In this document: positions 1-7,982 of the stretch, in pieces | Numbering within the stretch: position 1 is the first letter of the stretch | Layout of the letters: every line of letters begins with the position of its first letter | NCBI GenBank assembly: GCA_963667675.1 | Contig: OY763929.1 | Location: forward strand, 372,001 to 436,000 | Source: G963667675 sp963667675 | GTDB taxonomy: Bacteria; Chloroflexota; Dehalococcoidia; Lucifugimonadales; UBA3495 | Direction: 5' to 3' | DNA length: 64,000 nucleotides | Program-made: the position numbers and the translations under genes | The notes under the pieces: model-generated | Database searches by the model: none | Seen by the model: the letters and a program-made list of their open reading frames with translations, nothing else | What the model was told of the DNA's origin: nothing

Positions 1-401
1 GGAAGAAGCCGCTGCCGACGATTGCCGGCGAGACCCTGCCCTTCTGGGACGCCTGCAAGCGGGGGAAGCTGCTGCTGCAGAGGTGCGGCCGTTGCCAGGA
101 GTACCAGTTCTATCCCCGGGGCATCTGTTCAAATTGCTGGAGCACGGACGTCAACTGGGTCGAGGCCAGCGGCAAGGGGACGGTGTGGACGTTCACTGTG
201 ACGCGCCTGAACCGGGACCCGGGCTTTATCGACGACGTGCCTTACGTGCTGGCCCTGGTCGAGTTGGACGAAGGGGTGAAGCTGTTCACCAACATCGTCG
301 AGTGCAATCCCGACGAGGTGAGCATCGGGATGCCCGTCGAAGTTACGTTTGTGCGGGCGACCGACCAGGTGACGGTGCCTTACTTCAAGCCCGTCGGCTG
401 A
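1..401 (+). CDS. DUF35 OB-fold/Zn-ribbon acyl-CoA-binding protein (5' truncated by window)
   Basis: The frame is open from base 3 to the TGA at 399-401, so the N-terminus lies upstream. The visible 132 residues contain a rubredoxin-like zinc ribbon (CGRC, then CSNC 14 residues on) followed by a beta-rich OB-fold half (GKGTVWTFTVTR, then PYVLALVELDEGVKLFTNIV). This is the DUF35/DUF35_N architecture (ChsH2-like), whose members partner thiolases or hydratases in acyl-CoA or sterol side-chain metabolism. A thiolase partner would be expected upstream, outside the window. The gene converges on the molybdenum hydroxylase gene with only 6 bases between the stops. Confidence 0.85.
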   Translation, partial: KKPLPTIAGETLPFWDACKRGKLLLQRCGRCQEYQFYPRGICSNCWSTDVNWVEASGKGTVWTFTVTRLNRDPGFIDDVPYVLALVELDEGVKLFTNIVECNPDEVSIGMPVEVTFVRATDQVTVPYFKPVG

Positions 402-407
402 GGGCGT

Positions 408-2729
408 CTACGCCCTATTTCTCGGACTTCTTTTTTCCTCGAGGGCCTCTAAGACGCTGCCGGGAGTCATGGGGAGCTTTCTGAGGCGGATGCCCACGGC
501 GTCGTAGATGGCGTTGGAGAGGGCCGCCAGCGGGGGGATGATGGGCGCCTCGCCCACTCCCCTGAGCCCGTAGGGGTGCTGCGGGTTGGGGACTTCTGTA
601 ATCACCGCTTCGATCATGGGCAGGTCCAAGCTGGTGGGCATGCGGTAGTCCAGGAAGCTGGCGTTGAGCATGGCGCCGTCTTTGTTGTAGAAGTACTCTT
701 CGTTGAGGGCCCAGCCGATGCCCTGGACGGTGCCGCCCTGGATCTGGCCTTCCACGTAGCTGGGGTGCACCGCGGTGCCGGCGTCCATGAAGGCGGTGAA
801 GCGCAGGATGTCGACTTTGCCGGTCTCCTCGTCCACCTCCACGTCGACGATGTTGCCGGCGATGACGGGGCCCAAGGGGGTGCCGTTGGGGCAGGATGCG
901 GAGCAGGTGATGGGGCCGCCGGTGCCCAGCAGTCTAGCCGACAACTCTTTGAAGGTCAGGCGGTCTTCAGGGTTCTTCTTGCAAACGAAGACGCCGTCCT
1001 GCAGCTCCACGTCCTCCGGCTGCACCTCCCATATCAGGGCGGCGCGGGCGCACATCTGGTCCCTGACGTCCTCGGCGGCGGAGATGGCGGCCAGGCCGGT
1101 GTCGAAGGCGATGCGGCTGCCGCCGGTGCCTGCGGTATAGCCGATGGCGTCGGTGTCCACCACGGTGGGGTAAATGTCCTCGGCGTTCAGGCCCAAGACC
1201 TCGGCGGCCTGCATGGCCACCGCGGTCCGGGTGCCGCCGATGTCAACCGAGCCGGTAATCAGGTTGATAGTCCCGTTGCCGTTGACGTTGATGGTGGCTG
1301 ACGAGGGCTGGCCGGACTGCATGCGGAACCCCACGGCCACGCCGCGGCCCTGGTTGGGCTTGTCCAGCGGCGCGCTGTAGTGGGGATGGGCCTTCATCTC
1401 CTCTTCCATCTCTTTGATGCCGATCTTGGCCAGGGGCACGCCGGTGGGCATCCGGTCGCCTTCCTCGGCCACGTTCATCAACCGGAACTCCATGGGGTCG
1501 AGGCCCAGCTTCTCGGCCAGTTCGTCGATGACCGGCTCCACGGCAAAGGTGCCCTGGGGCTGGCCCGGGGCCCGGTAGGCCTGGACCTTCTGCTTGTTGC
1601 AGACGATGTCGTAGCCGTTAATCAACTGGTTTTCGACGTTGTACTGGCCGGTGGCGGCCATGGCGCCGCCGCCGACGGGGGAGCCGGGGAAGGCCCCGGC
1701 CTCGAAGGCCATGTAGAGTTCTATGGCGGTAATCTTGCCGGCCTTGGTTGCGCCGATCTTGCAGCGCTGGAAGGTCGCCGAGGTTGGGCCGGTGCCCTCG
1801 AAGACTTCTTTGCGGTCCATGACAATCTTCACCGGCCGGCCGCTCTTGCGGGACAGGACCGCGGCCGCGGGCTCCAGGTAGCAGGTTAGCTTGGCGCCGA
1901 ACCCGCCGCCGATTTCGGTGGGTATGACCTTGACCATGGATTCGGGAAGGTCCAGGATGGCGGCCGTGGCGGCGCGAACGCCGAAGGAACTCTGGGTGCA
2001 GGTCCAGACGGTCACCCGGCCCTCGGGCGACCAGACGGCCGTGGAGGCGTGGGGCTCAATGTAGCCCTGGTGGACGGTCTCGGTCTCGAACTCACGCTCT
2101 ACTATCAGGTCGGCTTCGGCAAACCCCTTCTCCACGTCGCCCAGCTTGTGCTGGATGTGGCCGGCGATGTTGCCCTTGACCCCGGTGTCCTCGCCCCTGG
2201 CGAAACGGGCCACTCGGAAGTGGGTGGTCATATTGTCGTGGATGATGGGGGCGTTGTCGTCCAGGGCGTCGTGCAGGGTCAGCACGGTGGGCAGGACTTC
2301 GTAGTCCACTTCGATGAGCTGGGCCGCCTGGTCGGCGACGTGGGCGTTGACGGCGGCCACCGCGGCGACGGCGTGGCCCTTGTAGAGAACCTTTTCCCGG
2401 GCCATGACGTGCTCGGCCATCATGCGGGTATTACCCATCAATTCGCCGAAGTCGATAGGTCGGGAATCGATCAATGGGAAGTCAAAGGAAGTGGTCACCG
2501 CGGCCACTCCGGGCAGGGCCTCGGCCTTGCTGGTGTCGATGGAGCGGATGCGGGCGTGGGCGTAGGGGCTGCGCACGATCTTGCCGTAGAGCATCCCCGC
2601 CAGCTGGGTGTCGGCGCCGTACTTGGCGGCGCCGGTGACCTTGTCGTGGCCGTCGTGGCGGATGGGACGGGTGCCCACCACTCGATATTTGCCCGCAGAC
2701 TCGCCTTGTCGCTCAACGGTAGTAGTCAT
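408..2729 (-). CDS. Xanthine dehydrogenase/aldehyde oxidase-family molybdopterin-binding large subunit
   Basis: A 773-residue protein with the domain order of CoxL/XdhA large subunits: an N-terminal a/b hammerhead domain (about residues 25-140) and then the molybdopterin-cytosine-dinucleotide-binding domain. Motifs seen are GGGFGAK (about 275), QAYRAPGQPQ in the middle, and GVGEAP near the C-terminus, where E727 is the family's catalytic glutamate. The AYRAPGQP loop differs from the AYRCSFR loop of true CO dehydrogenases, so an aldehyde or N-heterocycle substrate is more likely. A GAGGTAAGG ribosome site precedes the ATG. No 2Fe-2S or FAD subunit gene lies downstream; these would have to sit elsewhere. 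Substrate not predictable. Confidence 0.9.
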   Translation of the reverse strand: MTTTVERQGESAGKYRVVGTRPIRHDGHDKVTGAAKYGADTQLAGMLYGKIVRSPYAHARIRSIDTSKAEALPGVAAVTTSFDFPLIDSRPIDFGELMGNTRMMAEHVMAREKVLYKGHAVAAVAAVNAHVADQAAQLIEVDYEVLPTVLTLHDALDDNAPIIHDNMTTHFRVARFARGEDTGVKGNIAGHIQHKLGDVEKGFAEADLIVEREFETETVHQGYIEPHASTAVWSPEGRVTVWTCTQSSFGVRAATAAILDLPESMVKVIPTEIGGGFGAKLTCYLEPAAAVLSRKSGRPVKIVMDRKEVFEGTGPTSATFQRCKIGATKAGKITAIELYMAFEAGAFPGSPVGGGAMAATGQYNVENQLINGYDIVCNKQKVQAYRAPGQPQGTFAVEPVIDELAEKLGLDPMEFRLMNVAEEGDRMPTGVPLAKIGIKEMEEEMKAHPHYSAPLDKPNQGRGVAVGFRMQSGQPSSATINVNGNGTINLITGSVDIGGTRTAVAMQAAEVLGLNAEDIYPTVVDTDAIGYTAGTGGSRIAFDTGLAAISAAEDVRDQMCARAALIWEVQPEDVELQDGVFVCKKNPEDRLTFKELSARLLGTGGPITCSASCPNGTPLGPVIAGNIVDVEVDEETGKVDILRFTAFMDAGTAVHPSYVEGQIQGGTVQGIGWALNEEYFYNKDGAMLNASFLDYRMPTSLDLPMIEAVITEVPNPQHPYGLRGVGEAPIIPPLAALSNAIYDAVGIRLRKLPMTPGSVLEALEEKRSPRNRA

Positions 2730-2837
2730 GGACCTTACCTCACGCAGTAGTTAGGCCGGGCGATGGGCCCGGCGGTGGAAGAAAACGCCAACCAAAGGGA
2801 ATCTATGCCCTGCGGTGACTGGTGTCAAGTCCTCTAG

Positions 2838-2857
2838 ATTCCCGCCTCCGCGGGAAT
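2838..2857. repeat. Palindromic intergenic repeat, 8-4-8 (copy 1)
   Basis: ATTCCCGC, loop CTCC, GCGGGAAT, followed by GAC. It is one of a family in this window whose stems vary in a compensatory way (ATTCCCGC, ATTCCGGT, ATTCCGGC, ATTCTCGC), keeping an 8-bp stem, a 4-nt loop and the trailing GAC. The rest of 2730-3012 is G-rich low-complexity sequence with a second repeat type (CCCTTCGATTTCCCTCAGGA, about 2936) that recurs inverted near 3690 and direct near 4050. Confidence 0.8.
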
Positions 2858-3012
2858 GACGGGTTGGGGCGGGGATGACGGGTTGGTGGGAGGGGAGAGA
2901 GGGTACGCCCCCAACAGCCCCCGCCCGTCCGTTCCCCCTTCGATTTCCCTCAGGACGAACGGACGGGCTTCCTGATGACTAACGGACCCCCGTCCTGCCG
3001 CATGGATACGCA

Positions 3013-3372
3013 TCATGCGGTTTGGGGGATGGGGACGGGCGGGCCGTCGGCGGAGGGCACTACGAGGCCTCGAAGCGCGGCCCAGGGAAGGAGAGCGGCC
3101 AGGAGATGCTCGACGCCGGGTAGGACTTTTTGGGCGAGGCAACGCTCCAGGTAGGAGTGGGCGGCCGTGAAGGTGGGGAGGCGGAATCCGGCGGCGGCCA
3201 CTTTGGGGAAGAAGTCCCATTGGTCGGGCAAGGGCTTGCGGGCCATGGCGGCGTAATAGGACTCGGAGCAAAAGTCTTCGACCATGGGCCGGATCTGGTT
3301 GTGGGATATTTCAAGTGCGAACTTGCGGCGGAGGGCGTTGATGCGGGACCTTATGTAGCCTATCTGGTTCAT
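3013..3372 (-). CDS. Hypothetical protein, 119 aa
   Basis: Starts MNQIGYIRSRINALRRKFALEI, a basic helical N-terminus, followed by FCSESYYAAMARKPLPDQW and a hydrophobic helix around LLAALLPWAALRGLVV. The amino-acid composition is balanced and protein-like, and the predicted helices make sense, unlike the shadow frames. The start is supported by AGAGGAGAA (minus strand) upstream of the ATG at 3372. I do not recognise the family. It stands alone among palindromic repeats; the basic N-terminus with RSRINALRRK could bind nucleic acid, but that is a guess. Confidence 0.5.
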   Translation of the reverse strand: MNQIGYIRSRINALRRKFALEISHNQIRPMVEDFCSESYYAAMARKPLPDQWDFFPKVAAAGFRLPTFTAAHSYLERCLAQKVLPGVEHLLAALLPWAALRGLVVPSADGPPVPIPQTA

Positions 3373-3490
3373 TGGTTAGATTCTCCTCTGGTTGAAAATT
3401 TTTGGACGCCTTTCATTTGCTCCCATTTGCTCTCAGTGGGGAGTGGGGGGTTGCGACATTCCCGCCTCCTGAGACCTTTGCGTAACCGTC

Positions 3491-3510
3491 ATTCCGGTGA
3501 AAACCGGAAT
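3491..3510. repeat. Palindromic intergenic repeat, 8-4-8 (copy 2)
   Basis: ATTCCGGT, loop GAAA, ACCGGAAT; on this strand the conserved GTC precedes it, so it lies in the opposite orientation to copy 1. It abuts the 3' end of the GIY-YIG remnant at 3516. Confidence 0.85.
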
Positions 3511-3515
3511 CCAGT

Positions 3516-3616
3516 TCAAGCCAGGTCTTCATACAAGTCTCGCCACTCGAGGTAACGCCAACATACAGGGCGCCGTTCCGCTTGCTGGTGAGAATGTACA
3601 CGCAGGGTTGTTTCAT
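3516..3616 (-). pseudogene. GIY-YIG endonuclease remnant with internal deletion
   Basis: Reading the minus strand from the ATG at 3616 gives MKQPCVYILTSKRNGALYVGVT, the classic N-terminal strand pair of small UvrC-like GIY-YIG nucleases (Y-V-x8-LYVGVT). Straight after GVT, a shift of reading frame gives LEWRDLYEDLA then TGA at 3516-3518, the usual C-terminus of the same family (PEWRDLYEDL). Full-length members are about 90-100 residues, so roughly 55-60 central residues, including the catalytic Arg and Glu, are missing. The remnant is boxed in by palindromic repeats 2 and 3. Non-functional. Confidence 0.8.
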
Positions 3617-3632
3617 ATTTGAGACTATCTGG

Positions 3633-3652
3633 ATTCCGGCTTTCGCCGGAAT
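3633..3652. repeat. Palindromic intergenic repeat, 8-4-8 (copy 3)
   Basis: ATTCCGGC, loop TTTC, GCCGGAAT followed by GAC, preceded by CTGG. It faces copy 2 across the GIY-YIG remnant, so the remnant is flanked by an inverted pair. Confidence 0.85.
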
Positions 3653-4085
3653 GACTGGTGGGGGGCGTAGCCCGTCCGTTCGTCCTGGGGGAAATCGAAG
3701 GGGGAATGGAAGGGCGAGGGGTTGGGGCGATGACGGGCAGCGGGGGCTGTTGGCGGCGGGAGAGGGTGGATTTTTTAGATCCCCTCTCATTTCCTCCCAT
3801 TTCCTCTCGCGCAGGAGAGTTGGAGGGAGGGGGCGCGGGCCTGGAGCGGCGTTTGGTCACAACATGTCACGGGCCTCAGTGGCAGGTCTTGATTTGATCC
3901 GGCGCAATGGCGTGGACCTGACCTGGGTTTATGGTAAGGGGAGTGGGTGGGGGTGGGCAAGGGGGGAAATGACAGTAGTTTGGGGGGAGGGTCAGAACTG
4001 TGATTCATGGGATTGACAGGATGGGGATGTTTCCTGGCTGTCGGTTCGCCCTTCGATTTCCCTCAGGACAGGCCCTTCGACTCGC
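3653..4085. other. Non-coding, repeat-rich stretch
   Basis: No convincing gene. Contains an inverted copy (about 3683-3710) of the CCCTTCGATTTCCC repeat with GTCCGTTCG flanks, a G-rich tract 3936-3985, the phrase ATGGGATTGACAG at about 4007 (also found near 7350), and a direct copy of the CCCTTCGA..CTCAGGAC repeat at about 4050-4090. The frames that cross it are Arg/Gly/Pro-rich shadows. Confidence 0.6.
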
Positions 4086-4220
4086 TCAGGGTGAGCGGGG
4101 GCGGGGAGTTTGAGATTTCTCGGCTACGCTCGAAATGACAGGGGCACAGGGCGGCGGGAGATTCCCGTCTTCACGGGAGTAGACGAAGACGTTGGTGTCG
4201 ATGAAGTCCTCAGCGTTCAT
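4086..4220 (-). pseudogene. VapC-type PIN-domain toxin, truncated after 17 residues
   Basis: The frame starts inside the antitoxin stop region (ATG at 4218-4220, overlapping the antitoxin end by 11 bases) and reads MNAEDFIDTNVFVYSRE, the first beta strand and first catalytic Asp (DTNVF) of a PIN ribonuclease. It then runs into the palindromic repeat at 4161-4180 and continues as Pro-rich nonsense to TGA at 4086. PIN toxins are about 130-140 residues, so nearly all of the domain has been lost. The start overlap is typical of vapBC operons. The repeat junction marks the breakpoint. Confidence 0.8.
4161..4180. repeat. Palindromic intergenic repeat (copy 4) at the vapC breakpoint
   Basis: ATTCCCGT, loop CTTC, ACGGGAGT: the 8-4-8 fold with one mismatch at the stem end. 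It lies exactly where homology of the upstream VapC frame stops. Confidence 0.7.
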
Positions 4221-4434
4221 TCATCTCATCCCGGGTAAACTTACGGCCGCCGGTGTCAACGGCGACCTGGAGTTCGCGGATTACCTGCATTGCCTTTTCG
4301 GCCTGCCCATCGCGGTGGACGTAGCGGCTGAGCCACTGGCGGAACTGCTCATTGAGCGTCGTATTCTCCGTGGAGGCGCGTTTGCGGGCCGCCTCTATCA
4401 GGGACTCGTCGGCGCTTAGGGTTATGTTCTTCAT
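4210..4434 (-). CDS. VapB-like antitoxin (orphaned)
   Basis: A 74-residue protein starting MKNITLSADESLIEAARKRA, the pattern of a small antitoxin with a short N-terminal beta strand and two helices (ribbon-helix-helix type), followed by a charged toxin-binding tail. Its stop overlaps the start of the truncated PIN toxin, as in intact vapBC pairs. With the toxin broken it has no local partner; it may be relaxing towards loss or may neutralise a VapC encoded elsewhere. Confidence 0.7.
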   Translation of the reverse strand: MKNITLSADESLIEAARKRASTENTTLNEQFRQWLSRYVHRDGQAEKAMQVIRELQVAVDTGGRKFTRDEMNER

Positions 4435-4565
4435 TGCGGCCTCGGAACCGGAATCACGCTGTTATAGCATGCACTAATCCAGTGTATCACTGGGGAAGGT
4501 GAATCAATCATCGCTCTCCGCAGGTAGAAAGCGGCGACATTTGGGCGTGGTGAACGTAAACTTGC

Positions 4566-7274
4566 CTACCCCACCCTTTTATCAGTCACCGAGGGCTCGC
4601 GGGACAGTTCGCGGCGGACGTTGGCTACCCACTCGGCGTCGAGGGCCAGGGCTTGGACCACGGCGGCGTCCATCTGCGCCCGCACCGGGTCGTCGGCCAT
4701 CAGCGGGAAGGGCTGCAAGGTGTCGTGTTGCAGCCGGTCGAACCAGCTTGTGAGCGACTCTAGCTCAGACTCGCCCAAGGCGGTGAAGTCGGGGACGGGG
4801 ACCGAGCGCAGGGTGTCCAGCGAGAAGGACGGATACGATGGCGCTCGGTTGTCCCGCTGCCCCAGCAGCGACAGCAGGCCGGGGGTGGAGTTCAGGTACA
4901 GGCACAGGGCTTTGGCTATGCCGGGGTCATTTGGGTGACAAGGAACCCAACGGGAGCCGACGGTCCGTTCCGGCAGCATAACCGCGGCAACTTTTGCCAA
5001 GTTAAGACGCAACTGAGTTGGTAATAACAGATTGCCGCGTTGCCCCCAATATTTGTCTGCGAGGTGTCGAAGTTTAGCCTTCGGCTCAATGTATACGTCG
5101 GTCTCCGCTGCCATCGACTGAGTTATTTCCGTCTTGTGATGCCAGAGGGCGCGGCGGCCTGACGCCGTCGGCATTTCCGAGTTGGTGTAAGCATCACGTA
5201 TTCGTTGCCCTGCCGGCCCGACGGCGGCAAGTTGCTTCAACAGGACTGTTGGAACGTTGAACGGCTGCTGTTCGCTTAGAGTGCGGTAGCCTTCAACCAG
5301 AAAAGGCGACAGGAAGTTGACGGCGAACCAGTCGCCGCGGGCGATGCGCTGAGGGTCGACCTTCTGAACCGTGAAATCACGGGCAGCGCGGCTGTCACTA
5401 TCTCTAGCTTGCTCAATCCTGGCGGCGGTGTCCAAGGCTTCCAAGGGAGTTTCCGGGTTGCGGGCAAGGTTGAATACGCTGGTCGGTGGCTTAGGGCCGT
5501 CACCCTGCCATCGACGGCAGATTATCAACACTTCGCCGATGGTGGTGTTCTCCGAAAAGTAAATCCGGTCCGGGTCGTGGGAACTTATAATGGTCTCGAC
5601 GTGATATCGACTTCCAAACAGCCTGCGAACCCCATAGCCGGCTCTATCCGTAATTCCACTCGACGGCAATACCGCCGCGATGACGCCCGTATCAGGTTTG
5701 CATACATGATCAGCCAAGACCAAGAATGAGCCGCTGTTGCCGGCCAAATGAGCAGTGGTAGCTCCAAATATGGTCTTTTCCCTTTCCTTGACCTCTAGCT
5801 CCTCTGTGGTGTTGAACTGGTCATAGCGCAGGCTGTCGCGGGTGAAGGGCGGGTTCATAATCACCAGGTCCATGGACGGGGGCAAGGGCGCCGTCCCGTC
5901 GCCCTCCACTTTCTCCGCCAGTTCCGGCCATTCGGCCAGCCGGGCCTGGCCGGTGAGAAATTCCAGCGAGCCGACGTAGGGCACGCCGTCGACTACTCCC
6001 AGGCGGACGCGGTGAATGTTGATGCGGTTGAACTGGGTGGCGGGCGACAGCATCCCCACAGTGCTGGCCGCCATGTGGGTGGCGGTAAGGTTGGAATCGT
6101 AGCCCCACAGCACGTCCTCCACCAGGGCCAAGTCCAAGGCTTCTTCGTCCTCCGGGGCACGCTGGCTGGCGGCGTTGCGCAGGTCGCGGATGCGCTCGGC
6201 GGCGGCCATTAGCAGGGTCCCCGTGCCGCAGGCGGGGTCGCAGATTCGCAGTTTGGCGACGGCGTTGGGGTCGGACCAGTCGGCGTCCTGCTGGCGAATG
6301 GCGAGGGACGCCAGCAGCACCGCGGCCGCGGTGGAGGTGTAGTAGGAACCGTCGTAGCGGGCGGTGTCGAGAACCCGGTGGAAGATGCGGCCCAGGAGGT
6401 CGTGGCGCAATCCGGCGACCTCTTCGGAGATTTGGGACACGACCCTGGCTATATTCCCCACCGCCAAGGCGGTGTTCGGATTGCCGGCAAGGGCGGCCAA
6501 GGCGGCGCGGCCGGTCTCGAACACCGGGCGATAGTCCACGGCCAGGATGCCGCGCCAGGCCTCCTGAAATGCGCTTATGACCGCCCCTTGCCCGGCGCAG
6601 GCAGCGGGGGAAGCGGGAGGCCATTCCCCGTCGTAGCCATCGGGGCGGCTCGGCGGGAGATGGCCCTGCAAGCGATGATGGAACAGCATGGCGGTGGCCG
6701 CCACCAAGAGGCCGCGCTTGGCGGCGACGCGATAGCCGCTGCCGGTGTTGCCCTTCTCCCCGGTGCCGGGCTTGTTGGCGGGTAGGTCCAGGGCCTGGGC
6801 AAGGCTGCGGTGGTCGTCAAAGCTGAGTTGCCTCACCGCGGCGTCCAGGGCGTCGGACAGCTTTTGGGCCGCTTTATCCGCTCCGCTGAGGGAGTTGGGA
6901 GCCTGGCGCACCGCTTGGGCCAATTGGGCTACGCCGCCGACGCTCCAGTCGCCGGACGGCTCCCCGGCCTTGAGCCGGAGGGTCCAGGTCAGCGCGGCGT
7001 CGGACAGGTTGTCCTCGGTTGCGTCTTCGGGGTAGCAGAGGGCGAATACGGCGACGGTCAGGCCCTGGCGCAGCCGGGCGTCGGCGTCCTTGATGGCCTG
7101 GGCCTTGCGGTTGAAGCCCGTTTCCGCCTCCAGGACGATATTGAGGCCGTCCACGTCGGCCACGATGTCCATGCGCTTGCGGCCGGCGCGCTGCTCATAG
7201 TCGGTTTCCAGTCCATGCCGGCCCAGGAGCTTGGCGAGGGCGCGGTTCTTGAAGTCTTCCTGCTTTTTGGTCAT
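4566..7274 (-). CDS. Single-chain restriction-modification-like enzyme: nuclease-like N-terminus plus N6-adenine DNA methylase
   Basis: 902 residues. The N-terminus carries a PD-(D/E)xK-like pattern (MDIVAD at 35-40, then VLEAETGF at 47-54). A helical linker leads to a gamma-class N6-adenine methyltransferase: AdoMet motif DPACGTGTLL (346-355) and catalytic NPPF (474-477). The C-terminal third resembles a target-recognition region (WHHKTEITQ, then QLRLNLAKVAAVMLPERT, then NSTPGLLSLLGQRDN). The layout fits Eco57I/type IIG-like one-gene systems, which cut and methylate with one polypeptide. BREX PglX and DISARM methylases share the core, but no brx, pgl or drm neighbours are visible. Flanked by a toxin-antitoxin remnant and repeats, i.e. 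accessory DNA. Nuclease activity is uncertain. Confidence 0.8.
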   Translation of the reverse strand: MTKKQEDFKNRALAKLLGRHGLETDYEQRAGRKRMDIVADVDGLNIVLEAETGFNRKAQAIKDADARLRQGLTVAVFALCYPEDATEDNLSDAALTWTLRLKAGEPSGDWSVGGVAQLAQAVRQAPNSLSGADKAAQKLSDALDAAVRQLSFDDHRSLAQALDLPANKPGTGEKGNTGSGYRVAAKRGLLVAATAMLFHHRLQGHLPPSRPDGYDGEWPPASPAACAGQGAVISAFQEAWRGILAVDYRPVFETGRAALAALAGNPNTALAVGNIARVVSQISEEVAGLRHDLLGRIFHRVLDTARYDGSYYTSTAAAVLLASLAIRQQDADWSDPNAVAKLRICDPACGTGTLLMAAAERIRDLRNAASQRAPEDEEALDLALVEDVLWGYDSNLTATHMAASTVGMLSPATQFNRINIHRVRLGVVDGVPYVGSLEFLTGQARLAEWPELAEKVEGDGTAPLPPSMDLVIMNPPFTRDSLRYDQFNTTEELEVKEREKTIFGATTAHLAGNSGSFLVLADHVCKPDTGVIAAVLPSSGITDRAGYGVRRLFGSRYHVETIISSHDPDRIYFSENTTIGEVLIICRRWQGDGPKPPTSVFNLARNPETPLEALDTAARIEQARDSDSRAARDFTVQKVDPQRIARGDWFAVNFLSPFLVEGYRTLSEQQPFNVPTVLLKQLAAVGPAGQRIRDAYTNSEMPTASGRRALWHHKTEITQSMAAETDVYIEPKAKLRHLADKYWGQRGNLLLPTQLRLNLAKVAAVMLPERTVGSRWVPCHPNDPGIAKALCLYLNSTPGLLSLLGQRDNRAPSYPSFSLDTLRSVPVPDFTALGESELESLTSWFDRLQHDTLQPFPLMADDPVRAQMDAAVVQALALDAEWVANVRRELSREPSVTDKRVG

Positions 7275-7496
7275 GGGGGAGTTGCTCAGGTTTGGAATGG
7301 GTTGGGGTGCACGGGTTAGGTTACACCATTTGCCGGTGGTTGGGCATCATGGGATTGACAGTTGGCTGGGGCGGTTGGTGTGGTTCGACAGGCCCTTCGA
7401 CTGGCTCAGGACAGGCTCACCACGAACGGGGGGAAGAGGGGGATCACGGACGGGCGGGTGGGATCGGCCGAGATGGGCTGGTGGCGAGGGTTTTAG

Positions 7497-7516
7497 ATTC
7501 TCGCCTGCGCGAGAAT
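7497..7516. repeat. Palindromic intergenic repeat (copy 5)
   Basis: ATTCTCGC, loop CTGC, GCGAGAAT followed by GAC; a compensated stem variant just before the 67-bp array. A CCCTTCGACTGGCTCAGGAC repeat of the second type lies at about 7392-7412. Confidence 0.8.
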
Positions 7517-7535
7517 GACGGGTTGGGGGGCGGGG

Positions 7536-7730
7536 GCGCGAGGTTCCCGGCTGGGGCCTTCTGGATTCCGGCTTCCGCCGGAATGACGCGTGGGGGGGCA
7601 TGGCGCGAGGTTCCCGGCTGGGGCCTCCTGGATTCCGGCTTCCGCCGGAATGACGCGTGGGGGGGCATGGCGCGAGGTTCCCGGCTGGGGCCTCCTGGAT
7701 TCCGGCTTCCGCCGGAATGACGCGTGGGGG
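7536..7730. repeat. Three tandem 67-bp units, each with the 8-4-8 palindrome
   Basis: Units start at 7536, 7603 and 7670 (period 67). Each reads GCGCGAGGTTCCCGGCTGGG, then CCTtCTGG or CCTCCTGG, then the palindrome ATTCCGGC-TTCC-GCCGGAAT-GACGCG and a G run. Units 2 and 3 are almost identical and unit 1 differs at one or two bases, so the amplification is recent. No frame through it looks coding. Confidence 0.9.
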
Positions 7731-7835
7731 GGGTGGGATTCCTCGGCTGCGCAGGCTTGACAGCCCAAGAGAAAACCGCTACTCTCGCACGCGTGAACAT
7801 TTCTGAGATGATGTATCATCACACGGAGCCATCGA

Positions 7836-7958
7836 ATGCGGACCTACTGGCGACAGTGTGAAGTTCACCTGCGGCTGGGGGGCGTGACGCTGTACGCGGT
7901 TTGTCTCTATGCCCTGCCAGGCAAGATTGACAAACCGCCAGGGATTTCCGACCGGTAG
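7836..7958 (+). CDS. Possible 40-aa small protein
   Basis: ATG at 7836 opens a 40-codon frame (MRTYWRQCEVHLRLGG, then VTLYAVCLYALPGK) ending TAG 7956-7958. A weak GGAG lies 9 bases upstream, and a small palindrome (GATGAT-GT-ATCATC, 7807-7820) precedes it. Composition is more protein-like than the surrounding repeats, but no family is recognised and the coding case is thin. Confidence 0.25.
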   Translation: MRTYWRQCEVHLRLGGVTLYAVCLYALPGKIDKPPGISDR

Positions 7959-7982
7959 ACAAGCGAGCTAACGAGCCGCACA

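Noticed and set aside
576..2750. Long plus-strand frames antisense to the molybdenum hydroxylase gene
   Set aside because: Rich in Gly, Val, His and Asp as expected of reverse frames in high-GC DNA; no ribosome sites and no family motifs, while the minus-strand frame has complete catalytic motifs.
2838..7730. CRISPR array made of the palindromic repeats
   Set aside because: Spacing is irregular except for the 67-bp array, where the whole unit repeats rather than alternating with unique spacers; no cas genes.
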